Source: CAYNHQ01 sp964397255
GTDB lineage: Bacteria > Bdellovibrionota_G > JALEGL01 > DATDPG01
Reading direction: 5' to 3'
DNA length: 64,000 nucleotides
NCBI GenBank assembly: GCA_964397255.1
Contig: CAYNHQ010000001.1
Span: 124,001 to 188,000, forward strand
Notes under the pieces: generated by a model
Database searches by the model: none
What the model saw: the letters and a program-made list of their open reading frames with translations, nothing else
What the model was told of the DNA's origin: nothing
Translations under genes and position numbers: made by a program
Shown: piece after piece, positions 43,139 to 51,529 of the stretch
Numbering within the stretch: position 1 is the stretch's first letter
Layout: every line of letters begins with the position of its first letter

Positions 43139-44911
43139 ATGATTTTCTATCAATGTTTAGGAATTAGCGGTGTCATATTGATGTTTTATGGTCTTTTGGC
43201 CTTCGCGGTCACGCAGGCTTCGAGCCCCGTCTTTTGGGGTCTCATGGTGGGTGGCGCCATTCTTTCGGCCGTGGCGGTTTTAAAGACGCTTTCGCGTAAC
43301 TGGCAGTATGCGATCCTGGGGTTCGTAGCCCTCAACATTCCGTGGATTCTTCTTCTTGCGGGTAAGGAATGGTCGATATTTTCAGTGGTCGAAGGAAAGA
43401 GCTGGACCGGCTATTTTATTTTGGGCCTTGCGCTTCTATTCAACGGCATCGCCTTTTATGTGGCGCGTATGTTTCTCCGTGAGTTTCTGCAAAGCCGTTC
43501 CCTCCGATATGGCACGAACGCGGTGGTCTATAGCCTCATTGTGGTGGCCATTGTCGCGATCGTGAACGTCGCCGGCCAGGATTTTTACCATCGCTTTGAT
43601 TTGACCGAGGAGAAGGTCAACACCCTCACCGATCAATCGATTAAGTTGATTCAGGGTCTAAAAGCCCCGGTGAAAATCACCGCTTTTCTGGATGATCGAA
43701 ATCAGCAAAAAGCAGGGCTCAAAGATCTTCTTGCGACGTACCAATCACAATCGAAAAAGGTGGAAGTGACGTACGCCGATCCCGACAAGGATCGTGCCGC
43801 CGCCATGAAACATCAGGCGAAGGATGGCGATATTGTCGTCGAATATGGGGAGCAGTCTCATATCACGCGGGACGTGACGGAAGAAGCGATCACACAGGCC
43901 ATCGTAAAGGTCACTCGAACCAGCAAACCCACCGTTTGTTTCACGAAAGGACACGGTGAACTCGCGCTGGATGCCCCTGAATCGAAGGAAGATCCCCGGA
44001 GCTTAAACGCCGTTAAGGGGGGGATCGAAAACGAAGGATATGTTTCAAAAGGAATCGAGCTTCATGCGGAAGTTCCGGCCGAGTGTGGACTGCTCGTTGT
44101 TGCGGGCCCCACACAGAGATTTACAGAAGGGGAGGCCAATGCCATCGACCAATATCTTGCCGGTGGAGGTAAATCCCTCTGGATGCTCGATCCAAATGTT
44201 CCAGATCCTCGTCTTGGCGCCACCAATTTTAGCGTCATCGATACGGGGTTGGAAGCTGTTGCGAAAAAATGGGGAGTGGAACTTGGTAAAAATTTTATTT
44301 TGGAAAAACACCTTCAGCTCTTTAGAGGAATGCAAATCGGGATGACCGTATTTGCTCAAACGTATGGGAACCATCCGATTGTGGATCCCCTCAAAGGGAG
44401 AAACACTGTTTTCCAAAATGTTCGGTCTGTGACGAAAGCGGCCGGATTTGGCGGAACCGTTGTGGACCTTATTTCTTCGGCTCCGGAAGGAAATAGCTGG
44501 GCCGAAAACGATGTAAATACATTATTTAAGCAGCAGAAAGCCACGCCGGATCCTTCCGATCTTCAGGGACCCGTAACGATTGCGGTGGCTGTGGAAAAGG
44601 AAGCGGCGAAAAAAGAAGGCGAATCCAAAGCCGCAACGACACGGTTAGTTGTAATGGGCGATTCCGATTTTGTCTCCGACGGCATGGTCCGGTCGTACGA
44701 GTTTAATTTCGATCTCTTTCTCAATACGCTCAATTGGCTTCAAGGGGAGACGGAAAACATTTCCATTCGGCCGAAAAAAATTCGGACCTCCGTGATCGAG
44801 CTGACTCCACAGCAATCGAATATGATCTTTTACGTCGCTATTATCGGCATTCCGATGCTGGTTCTGATATTTGGCATGGATCTCTGGTGGATCCGTCGTC
44901 GCCGAGGATAA
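43139..44911 (+). CDS. gldG: GldG-family ABC transporter auxiliary protein
   Basis: 590 residues. The N-terminal 150 residues carry four hydrophobic segments, then a large extracytoplasmic part with the GldG signature region: DFYHRFDLTEEKVNTLTDQS, a thioredoxin-like stretch (VKITAFLDD) and PTVCFTKGHGELALD. A glutamine-amidotransferase-like fold follows (VVAGPTQRFTEGEANAIDQYL) and a final membrane helix with the basic end WWIRRRRG. GGAGG lies eight bases before the ATG. It works with the ATPase and permease upstream; the transported or regulated substrate is unknown. Confidence 0.85.
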   Translation: MIFYQCLGISGVILMFYGLLAFAVTQASSPVFWGLMVGGAILSAVAVLKTLSRNWQYAILGFVALNIPWILLLAGKEWSIFSVVEGKSWTGYFILGLALLFNGIAFYVARMFLREFLQSRSLRYGTNAVVYSLIVVAIVAIVNVAGQDFYHRFDLTEEKVNTLTDQSIKLIQGLKAPVKITAFLDDRNQQKAGLKDLLATYQSQSKKVEVTYADPDKDRAAAMKHQAKDGDIVVEYGEQSHITRDVTEEAITQAIVKVTRTSKPTVCFTKGHGELALDAPESKEDPRSLNAVKGGIENEGYVSKGIELHAEVPAECGLLVVAGPTQRFTEGEANAIDQYLAGGGKSLWMLDPNVPDPRLGATNFSVIDTGLEAVAKKWGVELGKNFILEKHLQLFRGMQIGMTVFAQTYGNHPIVDPLKGRNTVFQNVRSVTKAAGFGGTVVDLISSAPEGNSWAENDVNTLFKQQKATPDPSDLQGPVTIAVAVEKEAAKKEGESKAATTRLVVMGDSDFVSDGMVRSYEFNFDLFLNTLNWLQGETENISIRPKKIRTSVIELTPQQSNMIFYVAIIGIPMLVLIFGMDLWWIRRRRG

Positions 44912-44915
44912 TCTC

Positions 44916-46757
44916 GTGAAAAGCAAGGACCGCGAGTGGGTTCGAATTGTTGTGGCTCTCCTCATTTTGGTAGGGTTGGTCACGCTCGTTTCATTAAAAC
45001 GAAAGCGGACTTTTCAAGAGAATGAAAAAGAAGAAACGTCCAAGAAACTGTTTACGCTCAACTTTGAGTCGTATGACAAAATCGAGATCACCAATTCGCT
45101 GGGAAACATCATGTTTCAGCGCCGATCAAAGGAAGCATCTGGAAAATTCAACGACCGGTGGGCGAGATTCAGTAATGAGTTTGATTCTCTCTCCGACTGG
45201 GCGGTGACAGCTCCCTATCAGGCGTTAACGGATTTGAGTTCGATCAACACGCTCATAGAAAATATCAAAGATCTCAAATCAGAAAGGATGATTGATGACA
45301 AAGGAGCCAATCCTTCCCAGTTCGGTCTCGATCCAGCGACCGTGTCGATTTCCCTTTTTGAAAAGGGAAAGGCCGATCCAACCTTTTTGATCAAGGTCGG
45401 CGAACAGAACTCCTCACATTCCGGTCTTTATCTTCAAACATCGGCATCCAAAGCGATTCTTCTTGGAACGAACTCATTGGAGTACCTCAAAAATCGCAAA
45501 TTGAATGACTGGCGGAAGAAAGAAATTTTTGGAATTAAAGACCTTTCCAAAATTTCACGTTTAAACGTCACATATAATGATAAAGGGAAACGATCGCTTC
45601 TCTTGGAGCAAACCAATGGAAAATGGTTCGTAAAAACGAATGAAACCCTCCCCGGAGATCGAAAAGAAATTGAAGACTTGTTAGGACAGCTTAAGGGACT
45701 CAGTGCCATTGATGTGATGAGCGAAGACGGGAAAGATCAAAAGAAATATGGTTTTGATCGTCCATACGCGCGCTTTGATTTGATGATGGGGGAAGGGGGA
45801 CAGTCGGAACGATCGATCGAAATCGGGAGCGTCTTCGAAAAAGATAAGAATATTTATCTCCGACGTATGGACGAGCCAACCATCTTCACCGTCCGAAAAG
45901 AACTTAAAGCCTCGCTTACAAAAGAAGCGAAACAATTGGTGAATCGAAAGCCCTTTTCCATTGGCAAAGAAGAAATCACCTCATTTCTGGTTGAACGTGA
46001 AGCCGGGACAACCCTGCTCTCAAAGAAAAATGACAAATGGTGGCTGGAAAAACCCGTGGCCGATCGGGCCGATGATGGAAAAGTCTCCACACTTCTCAAT
46101 GCTCTGATGGATCTGAAGGCTGACGAGTTTTTGGGAACGACTCGTCCCCCGAATCTTACCCATTCCTCAAAATGGAAAATCAGCAAAAACGGAGCGACTG
46201 AAGAGTTAAGCCTTTATGACGTTAAAGACAAAGATCCCATCGGTGAGCAGGGAAAACTATATTATCGTTACGCGCGCAAGACATTTGAAAATTTGGTGAC
46301 ACAAGTGGGTGACCTGCGGGATCGGGCGATCCGTCCATCCTCCGTCACCGATTTTTCATCCCTCACGCTCAAAAAAGGAAATATAAAAGCGCGATTTACG
46401 CGAACACATGATGAAAAATGGTCGCTGGGAACTTTGGAAGGGGGCGATGCGGCCTTGCGCGCCCAGCTCCGGGACGGAACGCCTGCCGACAAGATCCTTC
46501 AACTGACGGATGGCCTCTTAATTTCGAAATTTGTCGATTCTCCGACTGTGGTGGATGAGAAAGCCGCCGATTCATTGGTGATCGAATTTCAGCCAAAAAC
46601 CGGTGAGTTGTTCTCTTGGGTATTTGGAAAAAAGGATAATGACCAACGTTTTACCCGATCTCTGCAGCGAAATATTGTCGGAATGGTACCTGCCTCCCCC
46701 ATCGATGCATTGGAAGCTCTTCTGACGCCGGAGAAGAAAGAGAAGGCGAAAGGATAA
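44916..46757 (+). CDS. DUF4340 protein of the Gld-type ABC operon
   Basis: 613 residues starting at the GTG at 44916, with GAGGATAA before it and four bases after the GldG-like stop. A single N-terminal membrane anchor (WVRIVVALLILVGLVTLVSL) is followed by repeated beta-rich DUF4340 units: FGLDPATVSISLF, YGFDRPYARFDLMM and the motif VGEQNSS are typical. It would face the periplasm and probably scaffolds or senses the substrate of the ABC complex. DUF4340 proteins regularly follow gldA-F-G genes. Confidence 0.85.
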   Translation: MKSKDREWVRIVVALLILVGLVTLVSLKRKRTFQENEKEETSKKLFTLNFESYDKIEITNSLGNIMFQRRSKEASGKFNDRWARFSNEFDSLSDWAVTAPYQALTDLSSINTLIENIKDLKSERMIDDKGANPSQFGLDPATVSISLFEKGKADPTFLIKVGEQNSSHSGLYLQTSASKAILLGTNSLEYLKNRKLNDWRKKEIFGIKDLSKISRLNVTYNDKGKRSLLLEQTNGKWFVKTNETLPGDRKEIEDLLGQLKGLSAIDVMSEDGKDQKKYGFDRPYARFDLMMGEGGQSERSIEIGSVFEKDKNIYLRRMDEPTIFTVRKELKASLTKEAKQLVNRKPFSIGKEEITSFLVEREAGTTLLSKKNDKWWLEKPVADRADDGKVSTLLNALMDLKADEFLGTTRPPNLTHSSKWKISKNGATEELSLYDVKDKDPIGEQGKLYYRYARKTFENLVTQVGDLRDRAIRPSSVTDFSSLTLKKGNIKARFTRTHDEKWSLGTLEGGDAALRAQLRDGTPADKILQLTDGLLISKFVDSPTVVDEKAADSLVIEFQPKTGELFSWVFGKKDNDQRFTRSLQRNIVGMVPASPIDALEALLTPEKKEKAKG

Positions 46758-47125
46758 TGACAGAAGAAGAAAAACCCTCGTTTCGTGTTCGAGACCTTCG
46801 GGGACAAGAAAAAGAGGAAAAGAAAGACGAACCGAAACCTTCTCCGCCGGCACCTGAAGAAACCCATGCCCACGAAGGACCGATTACATTCTCGACGTTT
46901 GTTCTTTCCATGTGTACTTCCACACTGATCCATCTCGGATTAGTTGAAAATCCGACCACGAAAAAAAAAGAGAAAAACCTTCCCCTCGCCAAGGAGGAAA
47001 TCGATATCATCGGAATGCTGGCTGAAAAGACAAAGGGAAATCTGGACAAGAATGAACAGCAGCTTATGGATCAGGCTCTCTACGACCTCCGCGTGGCTTT
47101 CGTCCAAGCTTCCAAAAAGCCCTAG
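46757..47125 (+). CDS. DUF1844 protein
   Basis: 122 residues. The charged, Pro/Glu/Lys-rich N-terminus is followed by the DUF1844 core (ITFSTFVLSMCTSTLIHLGL then LPLAKEEIDIIGMLAEKTKGNL). It is a small cytoplasmic protein of unknown role found mostly in deltaproteobacteria, Acidobacteria and planctomycetes. Its ATG overlaps the upstream stop by one base (TAATG), so it belongs to the ABC operon. It is the last gene before the separate clpB promoter. Confidence 0.85.
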   Translation: MTEEEKPSFRVRDLRGQEKEEKKDEPKPSPPAPEETHAHEGPITFSTFVLSMCTSTLIHLGLVENPTTKKKEKNLPLAKEEIDIIGMLAEKTKGNLDKNEQQLMDQALYDLRVAFVQASKKP

Positions 47126-47132
47126 AGTTGAG

Positions 47133-47161
47133 TTGACAGGGCGCGTTTTGCGCTTTTATTT
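47133..47161 (+). promoter_or_regulatory. clpB promoter, close to the start codon
   Basis: TTGACA (47133-47138), 17-base spacer, TTATTT (47156-47161), then six bases to the ATG of clpB. No Shine-Dalgarno. The -35 is perfect and the -10 weak; a leaderless transcript is implied. Confidence 0.5.
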
Positions 47162-47167
47162 AGCCTC

Positions 47168-49756
47168 ATGCGGCTCGACAAATTGACGCTTAAAAGCCAG
47201 GAGGCGCTCCAGGAAGCGCAGAGGCTTGCAGACGAGGCGCGAAACCCGGAAATCGGGGGAGAGCATCTCCTTTCGGCTCTTTTATCTCAAGAAGAGGGGG
47301 TTGTTCACCCAATCCTCGAAAAATTAGGGGTTCGTATCGAAGATTTAGAGCGTGATCTCACGGAAGCCCTGGCGAAACTACCCAAAGTCTCTGGAGCCTC
47401 AGGCGAAATGGGGATTGGCCAGGCTCTAAAGAAGGTCCTGGATGCAGCTTATGATGAAGCGAGTCACCTCCATGACGAATATATTTCGGGCGAACATCTG
47501 CTGATAGGCCTTGCCGCCATTGACCGGCAAGGCGCTCATAGCATCTTAAGTCGGCATGGAGTTACAAAAGACCGAGTTCTTTCCGTATTACGAGATGTCC
47601 GAGGAGATATGCGCGTGACCGACCAAAATCCGGAAGGAAAATTCCAGGCGCTTAAAAAATATAGCCGCGATCTAACCGAAGCGGCGCGAAAGAAGAAGCT
47701 CGATCCGGTCATTGGTCGGGATACAGAAATTCGGCGAGTGATTCAGGTGCTTTCCCGTCGGACAAAAAATAATCCTGTTCTCATCGGCGAACCGGGCGTT
47801 GGAAAAACTGCGATCGCCGAAGGCCTTGCTCAACGGATTGTCAACGGCGATGTTCCCGAGACATTGCGCGATAAACAAGTCGTGGCCCTTGATCTCGGCG
47901 CATTGATCGCCGGAACAAAATATCGCGGCGAGTTTGAAGATCGTCTCAAAGCTCTTCTCAACGAAATCACGCGAGCCGAGGGAAGAATCATTCTTTTTAT
48001 TGACGAGCTTCATACGCTCATGGGCGCCGGCGCGGCCGAGGGAGCCGTCGACGCCTCGAATCTTTTAAAGCCCCCACTTGCTCGAGGCGAACTTCGCTGT
48101 GTGGGAGCCACGACACTCAAAGAATATAAGAAGCATATTGAGAAGGACGCGGCGTTTGAACGCCGATTTCAACCCGTCTACGTTGGCGAGCCAAGTGTGG
48201 AAGATACAGTCGCGATTCTGCGAGGGCTCAAAGAACGATATGAAGTTCATCATGGTGTTCGAATTCAAGATGCGGCTATTGTCGCAGCCGCGACACTTTC
48301 GAACCGCTATATCTCCGATCGATTTCTTCCCGACAAAGCGATCGATTTGATTGATGAAGCGGCAAGCCGGCTTCGAATTGAAATTGATTCTGTTCCTTCC
48401 GAAGTGGACCAACTCCAGCGAAAAATCGTTCAACTCGAAATCGAACGAGAGGCGTTAAAGAAGGAAAAAGACAGAGCCTCCCAAGAACGCTTAAAAACGA
48501 TTGAGAAAGACCTCGCAAATCAGAAAGAGAGCGAAACAAAACTCAAAGCCCAGTGGCAAAACGAAAAGAGCGCCATCGCAAAAATTCGGGAGATCATGAC
48601 AAAGATTGAAGCCGCCCGCTCCGCAATTGAGATTGCGGAGCGGCAGGGGGATTTGGAAAAAGCGGCTAAATTAAAGTTTGGTGATCTTCCCGCCCTTGAA
48701 AAGGATTTGGCTGCGGCGAATAAAGAAATGGCGCGACTCCAGCAGACTTCCAAAATGCTGAAAGAAGAAGTCGATGAAGAGGATATTGCCGAAGTTGTCT
48801 CTCTTTGGACGGGGATTCCCGTATCACGAATGCTGGAAGGAGAGAAAGAGAAACTTCGTCATATGGAAAAGCGTCTAGGCGAACGCGTCATCGGCCAAGA
48901 TGCCGCGCTGAAGGTCGTTGCCAATGCGGTTCGTCGGTCTCGCGCGGGCCTGAGTGATCCTTCCAAACCGATCGGCTCCTTTATCTTTTTGGGCCCTACC
49001 GGTGTCGGAAAAACAGAAACGGCGCGGGCACTCGCAGAATTTCTATTTAATGACGAGAATGCCGTGGTTCGCCTCGATATGTCGGAATTTATGGAAAAGC
49101 ATTCCGTGGCTCGAATCATCGGTGCCCCTCCCGGATATGTGGGATACGAAGAGGGAGGTTACTTAACGGAAGCTGTCCGCCGCCGGCCCTACGCCGTCAT
49201 TCTTTTCGATGAGATTGAAAAGGCCCACCCGGATGTCTTCAACGTTCTTCTTCAGGTCTTGGATGACGGGCGACTGACCGATGGCCAGGGGAGGACAGTC
49301 GACTTTCGAAATACGGTTTTAATCATGACATCGAACTTGGGAAGCCAGATGATTCTGGAATCCGATCCTCGCGACAGAAAGGTTTTAGAGGCGAGCATAC
49401 AGAGGATTCTTCGCGAAGCGTTCAAGCCGGAATTTCTAAATCGTGTGGACGATGTCGTAATCTTTAATAATCTGGAAAAGAGCCAGATTGAAAAAATCGT
49501 CGACATTCAGATTCAGCGTTTGCAGAAACGTCTCAAGGGAAATGGCCTATCAATTACATTGACCGAAGCGGCGAGAAATCAGCTGGCAAAAGTCGGTTAC
49601 GATCCCCACTTTGGCGCGCGGCCACTCAAGCGAGCGATTCAAAAGTCAGTTGAGGATCCAATGGCTGACAAAATTCTCGACGGCGAAATTTCCGACGGCT
49701 CGAAAATCGTCATCGACGCCGAAAAAGGAAATTTCATCTTCCGAAATATGAACTAA
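47168..49756 (+). CDS. clpB: ClpB disaggregase chaperone
   Basis: 862-residue AAA+ chaperone, the normal length. It has the N-terminal repeat domain (MRLDKLTLKSQEALQEAQRL at the start), AAA-1 with Walker A GEPGVGKTA (about residue 205) and Walker B ILFIDELHTL. The coiled-coil middle domain spans about residues 400-530, and AAA-2 has GPTGVGKTE (about residue 607) and ILFDEIEKAHPDVFN. It threads aggregated proteins through its hexameric pore, working with DnaK. The N-terminal match fixes the start at 47168 even though no ribosome binding site precedes it. Its 3' end overlaps the convergent gene by 4 bases. Confidence 0.96.
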   Translation: MRLDKLTLKSQEALQEAQRLADEARNPEIGGEHLLSALLSQEEGVVHPILEKLGVRIEDLERDLTEALAKLPKVSGASGEMGIGQALKKVLDAAYDEASHLHDEYISGEHLLIGLAAIDRQGAHSILSRHGVTKDRVLSVLRDVRGDMRVTDQNPEGKFQALKKYSRDLTEAARKKKLDPVIGRDTEIRRVIQVLSRRTKNNPVLIGEPGVGKTAIAEGLAQRIVNGDVPETLRDKQVVALDLGALIAGTKYRGEFEDRLKALLNEITRAEGRIILFIDELHTLMGAGAAEGAVDASNLLKPPLARGELRCVGATTLKEYKKHIEKDAAFERRFQPVYVGEPSVEDTVAILRGLKERYEVHHGVRIQDAAIVAAATLSNRYISDRFLPDKAIDLIDEAASRLRIEIDSVPSEVDQLQRKIVQLEIEREALKKEKDRASQERLKTIEKDLANQKESETKLKAQWQNEKSAIAKIREIMTKIEAARSAIEIAERQGDLEKAAKLKFGDLPALEKDLAAANKEMARLQQTSKMLKEEVDEEDIAEVVSLWTGIPVSRMLEGEKEKLRHMEKRLGERVIGQDAALKVVANAVRRSRAGLSDPSKPIGSFIFLGPTGVGKTETARALAEFLFNDENAVVRLDMSEFMEKHSVARIIGAPPGYVGYEEGGYLTEAVRRRPYAVILFDEIEKAHPDVFNVLLQVLDDGRLTDGQGRTVDFRNTVLIMTSNLGSQMILESDPRDRKVLEASIQRILREAFKPEFLNRVDDVVIFNNLEKSQIEKIVDIQIQRLQKRLKGNGLSITLTEAARNQLAKVGYDPHFGARPLKRAIQKSVEDPMADKILDGEISDGSKIVIDAEKGNFIFRNMN

Positions 49757-50574
49757 CGGAACGTTTGCATTCCCTTGGCAGTGGCAGGGTCCCATTCGAG
49801 GGTCATGGGAACATCCGGAAGGAGATACTTGATGATGGCAGGAGGCGCAGCGTTCGGAAATTTCGCTTTGACCCAATCCACAAGAGTGGCGTCCTCCACC
49901 TCTGGATAAGACAGTGAATCGACAACAAAGACCTTGCCACTTCGCATCGTAATTTGTGTGACATAGTGATGTGGCCATCCTGAAGGCTCTAAGGATCCAA
50001 CTTCCCCGAGCGGATAGATGTACACCACGTCCGCTTTTCTCACATAGGACGAGATTTTTGTCGCAGCCTTGTAAATCTCGGCCGCACGATATCCACATGG
50101 AGCCGATTCCCCGGCTCCCGAAGGTATTCTTGCCAGTTTGTTATGCAATTCGGCCACAATGGCCTCAAGGACATCAACATCGGTTGGAGCAAAAAAATAA
50201 GTTTGATTTCCAACTTTTCGAATTCCTTTAGCCAGTCGCTGAACAGGGCCTTCATACGATGAAAGATAACCCTTCAGATCGACTTCGCCATCTCGAACGC
50301 ATATAAGAAAATCAAGACATTTCTGTGGCAACCGATCGTTCAAAAGAACGAGCTGATTTTTTTCGAGTCGAGGAAAAACAACCTTTCCCAAGAAAGCACT
50401 CTGAATGGATCGATCTCCGTCCTTGTAGTTGTAAAGGTCGTCGAAAAAGGTCTTTAAAATACCTCCGTCGCAGATTGGAGCATAGGAGCATTGATCCGAC
50501 GCAAGTGTTGGGCTAGATGCCCATTGAAAACCAAGGACGACTAAAAGATAGGAAATTCGTCTCATTAGGTGCAT
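49753..50574 (-). CDS. Secreted protein of unknown function
   Basis: 273 residues with a signal peptide (RRISYLLVVLGFQWASSPTLA). The mature part carries Cys pairs near the start (DQCSYAPICDGG) and LDFLICVRDGEV. The segment GWPHHYVTQITMRSGKVFVVDSLSYPEVEDA recalls the His/Asp region of papain-like or transglutaminase-like folds, but I cannot confirm a catalytic triad. The start at 50574 is preferred because a promoter (TATACT at 50591-50586) overlaps the longer possible start at 50595. The stop overlaps the clpB end by 4 bases. Confidence 0.6.
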   Translation of the reverse strand: MHLMRRISYLLVVLGFQWASSPTLASDQCSYAPICDGGILKTFFDDLYNYKDGDRSIQSAFLGKVVFPRLEKNQLVLLNDRLPQKCLDFLICVRDGEVDLKGYLSSYEGPVQRLAKGIRKVGNQTYFFAPTDVDVLEAIVAELHNKLARIPSGAGESAPCGYRAAEIYKAATKISSYVRKADVVYIYPLGEVGSLEPSGWPHHYVTQITMRSGKVFVVDSLSYPEVEDATLVDWVKAKFPNAAPPAIIKYLLPDVPMTLEWDPATAKGMQTFR

Positions 50575-50585
50575 TTTACGCAATG

Positions 50586-50614
50586 AGTATACCATCTGAA
50601 GGTATTGAAATCAA
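50586..50614 (-). promoter_or_regulatory. Promoter of the secreted protein gene
   Basis: Minus strand: TTGATT (50614-50609), 17-base spacer, TATACT (50591-50586), 11 bases to the ATG at 50574. The leader would be only about four bases long. Confidence 0.4.
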
Positions 50615-50628
50615 AGGCTAAAATAATA

Positions 50629-50656
50629 GCGGCGGCTGGAAGTCAGCCACCGTCGC
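50629..50656 (-). terminator. Terminator after the SWIB gene
   Basis: Minus strand: an imperfect GC-rich hairpin (GCGACGGTGGCTG paired with CAGCCGCCGC) followed by TATTATTTT. A second small hairpin (GCGGGGGAAACCCCTGC) lies directly after the SWIB stop. Confidence 0.5.
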
Positions 50657-50690
50657 GAATCTATTGTCGCAGGGGTTTCCCCCGCTAAAC

Positions 50691-50978
50691 TTACTTCAAA
50701 TGCTTGCTGACGTATTTGGTCAGCTCAAACATGTTGGCCGATTTTTTGCCGCCGAATAGAGCGCGCAATTTCGCATCGGCGTTAATCATAATCCGGCGAG
50801 TCTTATCTTGGAGCTTATGCTTTTTAATATAGGTCCAAATCTTTTTGGTCACCTGAGTTCGGGGAATCGATTTCGGACCGATGATCGCCGCCAACACTGC
50901 GCTGGGGGACATCGGTTTCATGAACGCTGAATTTCCTTTTCGTTTCCCCTTTTTCTTTGCCTTTTTCTTTTTGGCCAT
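50691..50978 (-). CDS. SWIB/MDM2-domain protein
   Basis: 95 residues. A lysine-rich N-terminus (KKKKAKKKGKRKG) is followed by a complete SWIB domain (MKPMSPSAVLAAIIG, VTKKIWTYIKKHKLQDKTRR, LRALFGGKKSANMFELTKYV). SWIB domains occur in eukaryotic chromatin remodellers and in small basic proteins of chlamydiae, deltaproteobacteria and Bdellovibrio; DNA binding is likely from the basic tail. AAGGAGAA lies before two adjacent ATGs; the second (50978) has better spacing. It is monocistronic, with hairpins after it. Confidence 0.88.
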   Translation of the reverse strand: MAKKKKAKKKGKRKGNSAFMKPMSPSAVLAAIIGPKSIPRTQVTKKIWTYIKKHKLQDKTRRIMINADAKLRALFGGKKSANMFELTKYVSKHLK

Positions 50979-51023
50979 CATTTCTCCTTGGAAAGGTAAC
51001 TTACACGGTATTTTTGCGAACCC

Positions 51024-51524
51024 CTACAGTTTCTTGAGTCTTGCTTGCCGAAATCGCTCGTTTTTTGAAAGCCTTCGAGAGGCCCCTTTTTTCCTTGGGT
51101 GGTTCTCGTTTTCATTGTCGCTTCGCCCTTCCTCCCAGGGAGGTGACAAACTTTCCCCGCGTAGGGCGCCGCGCAGCTTTCGGGAAAATTCAGCCGACTC
51201 TACGTAAGTGGAACCCGCGCGAAGCGCGGCGGACTGAACGCGGCGATCTGAGCTTACGACGATCGATTCACGATAAAGATCTCTTAAATAAAGGTCCTCA
51301 ATGGTCTCATCCGCCGTCACGGTGAGTGGCGAAAAAATCACCTCCACATGGCTCGAATGATAACGATCTCCCGATCCTGTACCCCGATGAGTTCCGTCGA
51401 AGACAATCGTAATTTCGTGCCCTTTTCGATTTCGGTATTCGATCAGATCGACGATGAGTTGTTCACGGTTTTTGTGCCCCGAGACGGCAAGAAAGTTATA
51501 CCCGTCAATCAAAAGCCGGACCAT
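51024..51524 (-). CDS. NYN-domain (YacP-like) ribonuclease
   Basis: 166 residues of the NYN/PIN-like YacP type. The acidic metal-binding residues appear in LLIDGYNFL, IVFDGTH and SSDRRVQSAA, as in PIN-fold nucleases. After about residue 125 comes a charged Ser/Glu/Arg tail. Family members (Rae1/YacP) cut mRNA at the ribosome in Bacillus. It begins five bases after the RHS-repeat gene stop, so the two form one transcription unit, an unusual pairing. Confidence 0.8.
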   Translation of the reverse strand: MVRLLIDGYNFLAVSGHKNREQLIVDLIEYRNRKGHEITIVFDGTHRGTGSGDRYHSSHVEVIFSPLTVTADETIEDLYLRDLYRESIVVSSDRRVQSAALRAGSTYVESAEFSRKLRGALRGESLSPPWEEGRSDNENENHPRKKGASRRLSKNERFRQARLKKL

Positions 51525-51529
51525 CGGCC

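Noticed and set aside
41570..47125. Gliding-motility machinery from GldA/F/G homology
   Set aside because: These ABC genes are widespread in non-gliding bacteria, and no other gld, spr or T9SS genes are in the window.
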